From AP-15 sp963774345 (lineage in GTDB: Bacteria > Pseudomonadota > Alphaproteobacteria > ATCC43930 > CGMCC-115725), in NCBI GenBank assembly GCA_963774345.1, contig CAVZFB010000057.1:186001-250000 (forward strand): 64,000 nucleotides of DNA, given 5' to 3'. The notes under the pieces were generated by a model. That model saw nothing but the letters and a program-made list of their open reading frames with translations. It was not told the DNA's origin and ran no database searches. The translations under genes and the position numbers were made by a program. This document shows, piece after piece, positions 11,338 to 19,852 of the stretch. The first letter of the stretch is position 1. Every line of letters begins with the position of its first letter.

Positions 11338-12762
11338 ATGCCTAGAAACAGTATCGGTAAGATCACGCAGATTATCGGCGCCGTGGTCGATGTGCACTTC
11401 GACGGCGAATTACCGTCAATCTTAAGCGCGCTGCACGTCGACGACGCGGGGCGCACCCTGGTCCTCGAAGTCGCCCAGCAACTCGGTGAAAACGTCGTCC
11501 GCACGATCGCGATGGACACCACCGACGGGCTGGTTCGCGGCACGCAGGCGGTCGACACCGGCGAACCCATTATGATGCCGGTCGGCCCCGAGACGTTGGG
11601 TCGCATTCTCAACGTGATCGGCGAACCCGTCGACGAGCGCGGACCCATCCAGACCAACCGCCGCTCCCCTATCCATAGATCGGCGCCCCCGTTCATCGAC
11701 CAGTCGACCGAGGCCGAGATCCTGGTTACTGGGATCAAAGTCGTCGATCTGCTGACGCCTTACGCCAAGGGCGGCAAGATCGGGCTGTTCGGGGGCGCCG
11801 GGGTCGGCAAAACCGTGATCATCATGGAGCTGATCAACAACATCGCCAAGGCCCATGGCGGCTACTCGGTGTTCGCCGGCGTCGGCGAGCGCACCCGCGA
11901 GGGCAACGACCTTTATCACGAGATGATCGAATCCGGGGTCATCAACCCTGGCGGCGAGGGCTCCAAAGCGGCGCTCGTCTATGGCCAGATGAACGAGCCC
12001 CCGGGCGCGCGTGCGCGGGTCGGTCTGTCCGGGCTCACCGTCGCCGAATATTTCCGCGACGAAGAGGGCCAAGACGTGCTGTTTTTTGTCGACAACATCT
12101 TCCGCTTTACCCAAGCCGGCTCCGAGGTGTCGGCGCTGCTCGGCCGGATTCCTTCGGCGGTCGGCTATCAGCCGACATTGGCCACCGATTTGGGAACCTT
12201 GGAAGAGCGCATCACCAGCACGAAAAAGGGGTCGATCACGTCGGTGCAGGCGATCTATGTGCCCGCCGACGATCTGACCGACCCGGCGCCCGCCACGACT
12301 TTCTCCCATCTCGACGCGACCACGGTTCTGTCGCGCCAGATCGCCGAGCTCGGCATTTATCCGGCGGTCGACCCGCTCGATTCGACCTCGCGCATGCTCG
12401 ACCCGCGGATCGTCGGCGACGAGCATTACCAGGTCGCGCGCGACGTACAGCGCGTCTTACAGACCTACAAATCGTTGCAGGACATCATCGCGATCCTCGG
12501 CATGGACGAACTGTCGGAAGAGGACAAGCTGACCGTCGCCCGCGCCCGCAAGATCCAGCGCTTTCTGTCGCAGCCCTTCCACGTCGCCGAGGTGTTCACC
12601 GGCACCCCCGGCGTCCTGGTCAGCCTCGAAGAGACGATCAAGGGATTCAAGGGCATTGTCGCGGGGGATCACGACGATTTGCCGGAGAGCTCCTTTTACA
12701 TGGTCGGCACGATCGACGAGGCCGTCGCCAAGGCGCGCAAAATGGCCGCCGAGGCAGCCTGA
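11338..12762 (+). CDS. atpD: ATP synthase F1 subunit beta
   Basis: The 474-residue catalytic beta subunit. Walker A is GGAGVGKTV at about residue 155. The catalytic Glu region GERTREGNDLYHEM and the signature PAVDPLDSTSRML are present. It follows atpG by 78 bases. Normally atpC follows closely, but here the next 250 bases are filled by dispersed palindromic repeats. Confidence 0.98.
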   Translation: MPRNSIGKITQIIGAVVDVHFDGELPSILSALHVDDAGRTLVLEVAQQLGENVVRTIAMDTTDGLVRGTQAVDTGEPIMMPVGPETLGRILNVIGEPVDERGPIQTNRRSPIHRSAPPFIDQSTEAEILVTGIKVVDLLTPYAKGGKIGLFGGAGVGKTVIIMELINNIAKAHGGYSVFAGVGERTREGNDLYHEMIESGVINPGGEGSKAALVYGQMNEPPGARARVGLSGLTVAEYFRDEEGQDVLFFVDNIFRFTQAGSEVSALLGRIPSAVGYQPTLATDLGTLEERITSTKKGSITSVQAIYVPADDLTDPAPATTFSHLDATTVLSRQIAELGIYPAVDPLDSTSRMLDPRIVGDEHYQVARDVQRVLQTYKSLQDIIAILGMDELSEEDKLTVARARKIQRFLSQPFHVAEVFTGTPGVLVSLEETIKGFKGIVAGDHDDLPESSFYMVGTIDEAVAKARKMAAEAA

Positions 12763-12770
12763 TGGCCCTC

Positions 12771-13005
12771 GCCGTTCGTTGTCATTCCGGGGCGCGGATA
12801 TCAGTCCGCGAGCCCGGAACCCACGCACACAACAGGCGCAGTGGGATTGGCCATAGCCGAAATCTGTTCGCTTTGCGCTCTCCATCGCTTTGGCCGGGCT
12901 CGTCCCGGCCATCCACGCCCTGCCCTTGCGCGACATCAACGGTCTCGGACGCGTGGATGCCCGGTTTAAGTCCGGGCAAGGGGTGCTCTTCGCACTGCGA
13001 ACCGG
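12771..13005. repeat. Dispersed palindromic repeats between atpD and atpC
   Basis: Two repeat units lie in the gap. The first (about 12771-12840) has the GTCATTCCGGGGCGCGGAT type of start with a GCGGA/TCCGC hairpin. The second is a nested structure: hairpin GGCCGGG/CCCGGCC (12892-12910), outer arms CATCCACGC (12910-12918) and GCGTGGATG (12951-12959), and hairpin GCCCGG/CCGGGC (12959-12977). Chance translations resemble the short peptides usually seen when alphaproteobacterial intergenic repeats are read as protein (for example GLVPAIHA). They sit inside the atp operon and could affect the mRNA between atpD and atpC. Confidence 0.75.
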
Positions 13006-13015
13006 AAACGGCGTA

Positions 13016-13468
13016 ATGCCCGACCGCGTGCAGTTCGAATTGGTGACGCCGGAGCGTCTGCTCATCTCGGAAGCGGTGGAGATGGTGGTGGTCCCGGGAA
13101 CCGAAGGCAATTTCGGTGTGCTGCCGGGCCACTCCCTGCTGATATCGACGATCCGACCCGGCATGATCGAGGTTTACGAGGGTCAGCGGGTAACCCGGCG
13201 TTTGTTTGTCGCCGGTGGCTTTGCCGAGGTGACGCCCGAACGATGCACCGTCCTCGCCGATGAAGCAGTACCTGCGGACGAACTCGACCGTACCGCGACG
13301 GAGGCGGAATTGCAGGTCGTCCAGGGTAATCTTCCAAGCCTGCGCGAACAGGTGTCGCGCAGCACCGGAGCCGACCGCGAGCGATTGGTGATCGAACTGC
13401 GCGGCCTCGAACGCGACCAGGCCGTCGCCCAGGCAAAGCTGCAGGTGCTCGCCGAAGCGGCACATTAA
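13016..13468 (+). CDS. atpC: ATP synthase F1 subunit epsilon
   Basis: A 150-residue epsilon subunit. The N-terminal beta-sandwich (VQFELVTPERLLISEAVEMVVVPGTEGNFGVLPGH) is clear and is followed by a helical C-terminal region, somewhat longer than the usual 130-140 residues. The ATG at 13016 is chosen because homology starts exactly there. The frame continues upstream to 12890 only through repeat sequence. It is the last gene of the operon, bracketed by palindromic repeats on both sides. Confidence 0.96.
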   Translation: MPDRVQFELVTPERLLISEAVEMVVVPGTEGNFGVLPGHSLLISTIRPGMIEVYEGQRVTRRLFVAGGFAEVTPERCTVLADEAVPADELDRTATEAELQVVQGNLPSLREQVSRSTGADRERLVIELRGLERDQAVAQAKLQVLAEAAH

Positions 13469-13510
13469 TCCACGCCGACCGCGGCGCCTGCCATGCGAAC
13501 TCACTGCACT

Positions 13511-13564
13511 CGTCATGCCCGGCCTTGTGCCGGGCATCCACGGCCCGCTTTCGCGGGCATGACG
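13511..13564. repeat. Nested palindromic repeat downstream of atpC
   Basis: A perfect 11-bp inverted repeat (CGTCATGCCCG at 13511-13521, CGGGCATGACG at 13554-13564) encloses an inner hairpin GCCCGGC/GCCGGGC (13517-13535). This is the architecture of short dispersed intergenic elements common in Alphaproteobacteria. It could also act as an mRNA-stabilising or terminating structure at the end of the atp operon. Confidence 0.75.
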
Positions 13565-13662
13565 GAAGAGGAGCCGGGAACCAAGCGCCCAATTCATGCC
13601 ACTAGGGTTATTTCGTTCCCTGCGGGTGTATAAGGGACATTGCAGATGCCGGAGGGAGCGGC

Positions 13663-14475
13663 ATGTCCTCGTGGACGCTCGACGATATTCGCTGGGACCG
13701 GTTCGATCGCAGCAAGCTCGACCCTCAGATCGTCCCGATCGTCAAGGCGGCGAGCCTGGTCGAATTGAACGGCGGCGCTTATGCGCGTCATTTGCGCCGC
13801 GTCTTTGACGACGATCCGTGCTTCCAGGCGAGTGCTGTGCGCTGGGGCGAGGAGGAAATCCAGCACGGCCAGGCGCTCGGGCGATGGGCTGAACTCGTCG
13901 ATCCCGAATTCGATTTCGCCGCCGCCTTCGACCGCTTCCAGGCCGGCTACCAAGCCGATTTCGACCGCGCCACCTCGCGCCGCGGCTCGCGTTCGGGCGA
14001 GATGATCGCGCGCTGCATTGTCGAGACCGGGACCAGCTCCTACTACTCGGCCTTGCGCGACGCCGTCGAGGAACCGGTGTTGAAGGAGATCTGCCGCAAC
14101 ATCGCGGCCGACGAGATCCGCCATTACAAGCTGTTTTCCCGGCAGCTGGCCCGCTGTCTCGAACACGAGCGCATCGGCTTGTGGCGCCGACTGCGCATCG
14201 CCCTCGCACGGATCGCCGAATCCGAGGACGACGAACTCGCCTACGCCTATTACGCCGCCAACGAGACCGCCCTGCCCTATGACCGCCGGCGCTGCAGCCG
14301 GGCCTATGCCCGCCGCGCCCTCGCGATCGTCCGCGCCCGCCATGTCGAGCGCGGCGTCGCAATGATCTTCAAATCACTCGGCCTCACCCCCAACACCCTC
14401 CTCGCCCGCGCCGCCGCCCGTCTCGCCTGGGCCACGCTGCGCCGCCGCGCCACCCGCCTCGCGAAAATTGCCGCC
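13663..14475 (+). CDS. Ferritin-like domain protein, C-terminus altered at a junction
   Basis: The ATG at 13663 follows GGAGGG. The first 270 residues are coherent. They contain two likely di-iron helices, with Glu/His pairs in RWGEEEIQHGQ (about residue 65) and NIAADEIRHYKLF (about residue 150), as in ferritin-like/rubrerythrin-type proteins. After about position 14475 the frame runs on to 15135, but that part is exactly antisense to the convergent isochorismatase-type gene and carries no coherent protein. I therefore end the recognisable gene at the junction. The true C-terminus and stop appear lost. Function is unknown; an oxygen-dependent oxidase or an iron/stress role is possible. Confidence 0.6.
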
Positions 14476-15042
14476 TATGATCGTGCGAAAGTTCGTCATG
14501 TTGGCGTCGCGCGCCGAGCTTTCGCAGCAGACGTTGGTGACGGTTCCGGTGATCAGCACCGTGTCGAAGCCGCGCGCCCGCAGCCGCCCGGGCAATTCCG
14601 AAGTCCCCGGCATAAAGGCGCTGTAGCGATATTTGTTGACGATTTCGTCCTCGGGCCGCACGTCGAGATCGGGCCACAGCTGATGACCGAGCGTTCCTTC
14701 GGAAAGAGCGGCGATGCGTTTCTCGCGCATTTCAGGCGAGGCCATCTCGTGCGCCACCGACCATTCGTCGAGGCAACGCGCGTCGTAGGTCATTTGGATC
14801 CAAAAGACGCCGCCGCCCGACTCCCGCAGCGCAGCCGCCAGCCGATTGACCGCCGGCACGATATCGCGCGCCGCCGGGCACACCGTATGCCCCACCCCGT
14901 CAGTCATAAAGGCGTGCTGCAGATCAATCACCACAAGCGCCGTGCGCGCCGGGTCGAGATCGGCAAAGCAATGCTCGGCGCCGCGCCGTGCAATCACCCG
15001 CTCGACGATCGCGTCGGGAATCGTCGCGCCCCTCAGTTTCAT
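14374..15042 (-). CDS. Isochorismatase-family cysteine hydrolase, C-terminus altered
   Basis: The frame has the isochorismatase-like fold with its catalytic triad: Asp in TALVVIDLQHAFM, Lys in VNKYRYSAF and Cys in GTVTNVCCESSARDA. Homology holds to NMTNFRTII (about position 14477). After that the frame continues antisense through the ferritin-like gene to 14374 with low-complexity Gly/Ala/Glu sequence in place of the expected last 30 or so residues. The start at 15042 has an AGGGAG-type ribosome site; another ATG lies at 15078. It is divergent from the kinase gene. Either a deletion joined two convergent genes or the assembly is collapsed here. Confidence 0.7.
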   Translation of the reverse strand: MKLRGATIPDAIVERVIARRGAEHCFADLDPARTALVVIDLQHAFMTDGVGHTVCPAARDIVPAVNRLAAALRESGGGVFWIQMTYDARCLDEWSVAHEMASPEMREKRIAALSEGTLGHQLWPDLDVRPEDEIVNKYRYSAFMPGTSELPGRLRARGFDTVLITGTVTNVCCESSARDANMTNFRTIIGGNFREAGGAAAQRGPGETGGGAGEEGVGGEAE

Positions 15043-15139
15043 TGGGATGGCTCCCTCAAATTGACTGGCGACAGGCATGCGCCGGTAGACAACAGATCTA
15101 GGTCAGTGTGCCTGCCTGCCGGAAAACGGACATAGTTCG

Positions 15140-16021
15140 ATGATTGTCGTCTTCGGTTCCATCAATGTCGATCTGATCTTTCCGGTTCCGCATTTGCCGG
15201 GGCCGGGCGAGACCATGCTCGGCGGCGACTACGCGCTTCTTCCCGGGGGCAAGGGCGCCAATCAGGCGCTGGCCGCGCGCCGCGCCGGAGCCGAGGTCGT
15301 GCTGATCGGCGCCGTGGGGGCGGATTCCTTCGCTGGCCCTGCACTCGACCCGCTGCGACGTGCGGGCATCGATCTCCAGCTGGTGCAAAGCGTCGCGGAA
15401 CCAACGGGCTGTGCCGCGATCATGGTTTCCGCCGCCGGGGAGAACGCGATCGCGGTCGCTTCGGGGGCCAATGCGAGCGTGCGCTCCGACCAGGTGCCGG
15501 ATGAGTTGCTTGGTCCGGGCACGCTTCTCGTCCTGCAGATGGAAGTCCCCGTAAGCGAAACCATGGCCGTGATCCGCCGAGGGCGCGACCGCGGTGGGCG
15601 CAGCCTCCTTAATTTCGCGCCCGCCCTGCCGATCAAGCTCGATCTGCTGCACGACGTCGATTTTGTTGTCGCGAACGAGGGGGAGGCGGCAGCGCTAGGC
15701 GCGGATCCGGTGTCGATCGCGGCTCGGTTGCGGCGGGGGCTCGTCGTCACCCGCGGCGCGGCGGGCGCGATGGCCTATCCCGCCGACGGCGCCGCGTTTG
15801 CCGTACCGGCGCTGCCGATCGTCCCGGTCGATACGACCGGCGCCGGCGATACGTTCGTGGGCGTGCTGGCGGCGGCGCTCGACGGCAACGCGCCGCTCGA
15901 AACCGCGCTGCGGCGGGCGAGCGCGGCCGCCGGCCTCGCCTGTCTCGCGCACGGCGCACAGACGGCGATGCCGGATGCCGCGGCGATCGATGCGGCAACG
16001 GCGCGGCTGCCTACAGTGTAA
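15140..16021 (+). CDS. PfkB-family carbohydrate kinase (ribokinase-like)
   Basis: A 293-residue PfkB kinase. The N-terminal signature is FGSINVDLIFPVPHLPGPGET with LLPGGKGANQALAARRAGA, and the C-terminal signature is VDTTGAGDTFVGVLAAAL with the catalytic Asp in TGAGD. It closely follows the ribokinase pattern, phosphorylating ribose or a similar sugar with ATP. No ribose transporter or repressor is nearby, so substrate assignment is tentative and I give no symbol. It is divergent from the isochorismatase-type gene with 97 bases between starts. Confidence 0.9.
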   Translation: MIVVFGSINVDLIFPVPHLPGPGETMLGGDYALLPGGKGANQALAARRAGAEVVLIGAVGADSFAGPALDPLRRAGIDLQLVQSVAEPTGCAAIMVSAAGENAIAVASGANASVRSDQVPDELLGPGTLLVLQMEVPVSETMAVIRRGRDRGGRSLLNFAPALPIKLDLLHDVDFVVANEGEAAALGADPVSIAARLRRGLVVTRGAAGAMAYPADGAAFAVPALPIVPVDTTGAGDTFVGVLAAALDGNAPLETALRRASAAAGLACLAHGAQTAMPDAAAIDAATARLPTV

Positions 16022-16039
16022 GCGATGGGATCAGCCGCC

Positions 16040-16531
16040 TCAGTCGGTACAACAGCAATGCTCGCGGAACTCGGCCAAGATATCGATATAGAGCTGGCGC
16101 TTGAACGAAACGATCAGTTCCGGCAGCTGTTCGGGCGCAACCCAGCGCCAAGCGTCAAATTCGGGATGTTTGGTCGCGACGTCTATATCTGCGTCGTTGC
16201 CGGCAAAACGCATAACGAACCATTTTTGCCGCTGGCCGCAATAGCGGCCACCCCACACGCTCCTGGCGAGTTCGACGGGCAGGTCGTAGATCATCCATTC
16301 CCGGCTCTCGGCGATGATCTCGGCGTTGCAAGTGCCGATCTCCTCTGCAAGCTCGCGTAGCGCTGCCTGGCGCGGAGTTTCGCCCGGGTCGATCCCGCCC
16401 TGCGGCATCTGCCAGGCTGGCATCGCCTGCATGTCGGTGCGCCGGGCGACAAGAACCTGTCCCAGCCGATTGAGCAGCATGATGCCGACCGCAGGCCGAT
16501 ATCCCGCGATCTTGCCATCTTGATGCGTCAT
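16040..16531 (-). CDS. rppH: RNA pyrophosphohydrolase (Nudix)
   Basis: A 163-residue Nudix hydrolase matching RppH, which removes pyrophosphate from 5'-triphosphate mRNA and starts its decay. It has YRPAVGIMLLN, WQMPQGGIDPGE, and the full Nudix box (GIDPGETPRQAALRELAEEIG) with the metal-binding REL..EE. The C-terminal EFDAWRWVAPEQLPELIVSFKRQLY is typical of RppH. It lies 37 bases downstream of ctpA in the gpmI-ctpA-rppH run. Confidence 0.93.
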   Translation of the reverse strand: MTHQDGKIAGYRPAVGIMLLNRLGQVLVARRTDMQAMPAWQMPQGGIDPGETPRQAALRELAEEIGTCNAEIIAESREWMIYDLPVELARSVWGGRYCGQRQKWFVMRFAGNDADIDVATKHPEFDAWRWVAPEQLPELIVSFKRQLYIDILAEFREHCCCTD

Positions 16532-16568
16532 TGCGACCGCCTATGCCTCGACCGCTCCGCTGTGCGCC

Positions 16569-17855
16569 TCAGTTGATCATACGCCCGTTGAACAATGACA
16601 TGCCGCGCAGCATGTCGACGGCGCGCGTCAGCTGGTAGTCCCGGTCGGTTCCCATGATCGACGGATCGACCGAGCTGGATGCCTCAGGGTCGCCGCCCGA
16701 ATCATCGGACTTCCCCGCGGATGCGTCCGCGACCTTCGCCTCTTTCTTGCCGGGGGGAGGCTCGATCTTGGCGGCCTCGACGATGATGTCGGGCTCGATC
16801 CCCTTCGCCTGGATCGAGCGGCCCGAAGGGGTGTAGTAGCGCGCCGTCGTCAGCCGCATTGCACCGTGACCGGTCAACGGAATGATCGTCTGGACCGATC
16901 CTTTGCCGAACGACCGGGTGCCGACCAGGACCGCCCGGTGGTGATCCTGCAACGCGCCGGCAACGATCTCGCTGGCCGAAGCCGATCCACCGTTGATCAG
17001 CACGGCGAGCGGCAGCCCGGCGGCAACATCGCCCGGTCGCGCGTTGTAGCGCTGCGCGTCATCCGAGCGCCGGCCGCGCGTCGAAACAATTTCGCCCTTC
17101 TCGAGGAACGCGTCCGAGACTGCAACCGCCTGATCGAGAAGGCCGCCGGGATTGTTGCGCAAATCCAGAATTACCCCGCGGAGCTTGTCGCCGGCTTGCT
17201 GTTTGATGTTCTTGATCGCGTTGTTGAGCCCGACGTCGGTCTGCTCGTTGAAAGAGGTTATCCGGATGTAGCCGATATCATCGCCGATCAGGTGCGAGCG
17301 AACGGACTGGATACGGATCGTCGCCCGGGTCAGCTTGACGTCGAATGGGTCCCGTCCCTTTCGCCGAATCGTCAGCTTGACGTCGCTGTTGACCGGGCCA
17401 CGCATCTTTTCGACCGCTTGAGGAAGCGTCATCCCTTGGACCGGCTGGCCGTCGAGCTGCGTAATCAGATCGCCGGGTTTCAGTCCGGCCCGAGCGGCCG
17501 GGGTGTCATCGATCGGCGAAATTACTTTCACGAGGCCGCTTTCCATCGACACTTCGATCCCAAGCCCGCCAAACTCGCCGCGGGTCTGAACCTTCATATC
17601 GTCGAAGTTCTTGGTGTTTAGGTAGTTCGAGTGGGGATCGAGCGAGGTCAGCATCCCGTTGATCGCAGATTCGATCAGCGAATCGTCGTTCACTTTGCCG
17701 ACATAGTCGGCGCGCACGACCTCAAACACTTCACCAAACAAATTCAGTTCTTTATACGTGTCCGAGGAATTGGAAGTAGCCGCGCTGATGTCTTGACGCA
17801 ACGAAAAGACCAAAACTGTTGCTGCAACTGCCGCGATCAACCCTACCCGTTTCAT
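16569..17855 (-). CDS. ctpA: S41 family carboxy-terminal processing protease
   Basis: A 428-residue tail-specific protease. The N-terminal hydrophobic segment (GLIAAVAATVLVFSL) is a signal peptide or anchor, so it acts in the periplasm. A PDZ domain follows (GLGIEVSMESGLVKVISPIDDTPAARAGLKPGD), then the S41 core with the catalytic Ser in GGSASASEIVAGAL and Lys in GTRSFGKGSVQ. The C-terminal tail is charged and low complexity. It lies between gpmI and rppH. In related genomes an envC-type murein hydrolase activator often sits between gpmI and ctpA; it is absent here. Confidence 0.95.
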   Translation of the reverse strand: MKRVGLIAAVAATVLVFSLRQDISAATSNSSDTYKELNLFGEVFEVVRADYVGKVNDDSLIESAINGMLTSLDPHSNYLNTKNFDDMKVQTRGEFGGLGIEVSMESGLVKVISPIDDTPAARAGLKPGDLITQLDGQPVQGMTLPQAVEKMRGPVNSDVKLTIRRKGRDPFDVKLTRATIRIQSVRSHLIGDDIGYIRITSFNEQTDVGLNNAIKNIKQQAGDKLRGVILDLRNNPGGLLDQAVAVSDAFLEKGEIVSTRGRRSDDAQRYNARPGDVAAGLPLAVLINGGSASASEIVAGALQDHHRAVLVGTRSFGKGSVQTIIPLTGHGAMRLTTARYYTPSGRSIQAKGIEPDIIVEAAKIEPPPGKKEAKVADASAGKSDDSGGDPEASSSVDPSIMGTDRDYQLTRAVDMLRGMSLFNGRMIN

Positions 17856-17939
17856 TCACTCACCCGTTAATCGCTCCAATCGGCGAGCCTCGATGATATC
17901 CGCCACCATCCTCGATGATCAAGGTCGGAGCAAAAGCGA

Positions 17940-19505
17940 TCAGCCGGTACTGCGCCGGATTTGCTGCCGCGGGATCAAGGTGTGACCGGTCATCGCCGCG
18001 GGCTTTTGGAGGCCTAGGAGGTCGAGCAAGGTCGGAGCGACATCGGCAAGCCGACCGTCTTCGAGATGCTCGACCGTCCTGGGCGGGTTAACCACGAGGA
18101 ACGGCACCGGGTTCAGCGTGTGCGCGGTATGGGGTTCACCCGTTTCCGGGTCGCGCATCATCTCGGCATTGCCGTGATCGGCAGTGATGACGAGGGTTCC
18201 GCCGGCTTTTTCGACCGCGCTCGCGAGCCGTCCCAGGCACTGGTCGATCGTCTCGACCGCCTTGATCGCGGCGTCGAGACGGCCGGTATGCCCGACCATG
18301 TCGGCGTTGGCGTAGTTCAGCACGATAACGTCGAACCGCTGTGCGGCAATCGCCTCGACCACCTTGTTGGTGACCTCCGGCGCCGACATCTCAGGCTGCT
18401 GATCGTAGGTCGCGACCTTGGGCGATGGCACCAGGGTGCGTTCCTCGCCGGGGAAGACGGTTTCTCGCCCGCCATTGAAAAAGAACGTGACGTGGGCGTA
18501 TTTTTCGGTCTCGGCGATGCGCAATTGGGCCAGCCCAGCGTTCGACACAACCTCGCCAAAGGTGTCGTCGAGATTCTCGGGTGGGAAAAGGGTCGCCAGA
18601 TAGTTGTTGAGCTCGGCCGAATATTCGACGAGCCCGAGCGCACTGGCAAAGTTGACACGTGTGGCACGCCCGAAGCCGGAAAAGTCCGGATCGACCAACG
18701 CCGCGGCGATCTCGCGCACCCGATCCGCACGGAAATTGCCGATCAACAGGCCGTCACCGTCGCGCATGCCTCGATATCCGCCAATCGAGGTCGGCCGCAC
18801 AAACTCGTCGGTCTCGCCACGGGAATATGCCTTCTCGACCGCGTCAGCCGCGCTCGCGGCGGTGTCACCCTCACCCTTCACAATTACCCGATAGGCCTTC
18901 TCGACCCGGTCCCAACGCTGGTCGCGGTCCATCGGATAATAGCGCCCGCTAACGGTCGCAATCCGTAGCCCCACGAGCCCGCCGACCGCGCTTTCGAACA
19001 TCTTTATGTACGATAGCGCCGCCCGGGGTGGGGTGTCGCGCCCGTCGAGAAACGCGTGGACCGCGACCGGCACTCCGGCCTCGGCGAGGATTCGGCCGAG
19101 TGCCGCGATCTGGTGCTGATGCGAATGCACGCCGCCAGGCGAAAGCAATCCCAGCAGATGCGTGGTGCCGCCGGTCCTCTTTAACGTGCTGATAAAATCG
19201 CGCAGCGTCAGCATCCGGCCGAGTTCGCCCAAAGCGATCGCCGCGTCGATCCGCGGCAGATCCTGCATAACCAGCCGGCCGGCGCCGAGATTCGTATGCC
19301 CGACCTCGGAATTACCCATCTGTCCGTCGGGCAGTCCGACATAGTGCTCGCTGGCCTCGAGCCGCGCATGCGGCCACCGCGCCATCAGCCGATGCCAGAC
19401 CGGGAGGTGCGCGCTCTCGATGGCGTTGTCCCGAGTGTCGACACGCTCGCCCCAGCCGTCGAGGATGCACAGCACCAACGGACGCGGGGGAAGGAAGGAG
19501 CGCAT
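17940..19505 (-). CDS. gpmI: 2,3-bisphosphoglycerate-independent phosphoglycerate mutase
   Basis: A 521-residue binuclear-metal phosphoglycerate mutase interconverting 3- and 2-phosphoglycerate. It has the metal-binding Asp in LCILDGWGE, the catalytic Ser in GQMGNSEVGHTNLGAGR, the active-site VHAFLDGRDTPP, and the C-terminal metal cluster TADHGNAEMM. The length is normal. It is the first gene of the gpmI-ctpA-rppH series on this strand, 84 bases before ctpA. Confidence 0.97.
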   Translation of the reverse strand: MRSFLPPRPLVLCILDGWGERVDTRDNAIESAHLPVWHRLMARWPHARLEASEHYVGLPDGQMGNSEVGHTNLGAGRLVMQDLPRIDAAIALGELGRMLTLRDFISTLKRTGGTTHLLGLLSPGGVHSHQHQIAALGRILAEAGVPVAVHAFLDGRDTPPRAALSYIKMFESAVGGLVGLRIATVSGRYYPMDRDQRWDRVEKAYRVIVKGEGDTAASAADAVEKAYSRGETDEFVRPTSIGGYRGMRDGDGLLIGNFRADRVREIAAALVDPDFSGFGRATRVNFASALGLVEYSAELNNYLATLFPPENLDDTFGEVVSNAGLAQLRIAETEKYAHVTFFFNGGRETVFPGEERTLVPSPKVATYDQQPEMSAPEVTNKVVEAIAAQRFDVIVLNYANADMVGHTGRLDAAIKAVETIDQCLGRLASAVEKAGGTLVITADHGNAEMMRDPETGEPHTAHTLNPVPFLVVNPPRTVEHLEDGRLADVAPTLLDLLGLQKPAAMTGHTLIPRQQIRRSTG

Positions 19506-19852
19506 AACGTTCGACCTCGGACAAACAACACAACCTCTATACGCGAAACCGCGCCGGTCCGCCTAGCGTTCCCTCGCAAACGCACGCCAAGTGAAGCGAG
19601 CCCGCTCGGTAAAGCGACGCGAGCGGTTTCGCTCTCCCGAGTTGTGAGCGCACCGGTATTTTTCATCAGAGGAAAACGCCGACACCGTATTTGGTGGACA
19701 CAGGTGTTGTAGACGCCGAAGCGCGAGTTTTTTCGGATCCACATCCTAGCCGATAGCAACATTTCAAAAAGACACAAACACTGACATCTTAGTCCGTCCA
19801 GCACGTTCGCAGAGCCGCGCGGGAGCGGCGGAGAGACAAGAATTTTCGCGCT
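19506..19852. other. Intergenic region upstream of gpmI and the membrane protein gene
   Basis: 347 bases between divergent genes, with AT-rich patches and a small GAGCG/CGCTC hairpin (19621-19634). No gene, RNA or repeat was recognised. It presumably holds both promoters. Confidence 0.4.

Noticed and set aside
14476..15135. Second half of the long frame beginning at 13663
   Set aside because: It is exactly antisense to the isochorismatase-family gene and carries no coherent protein.
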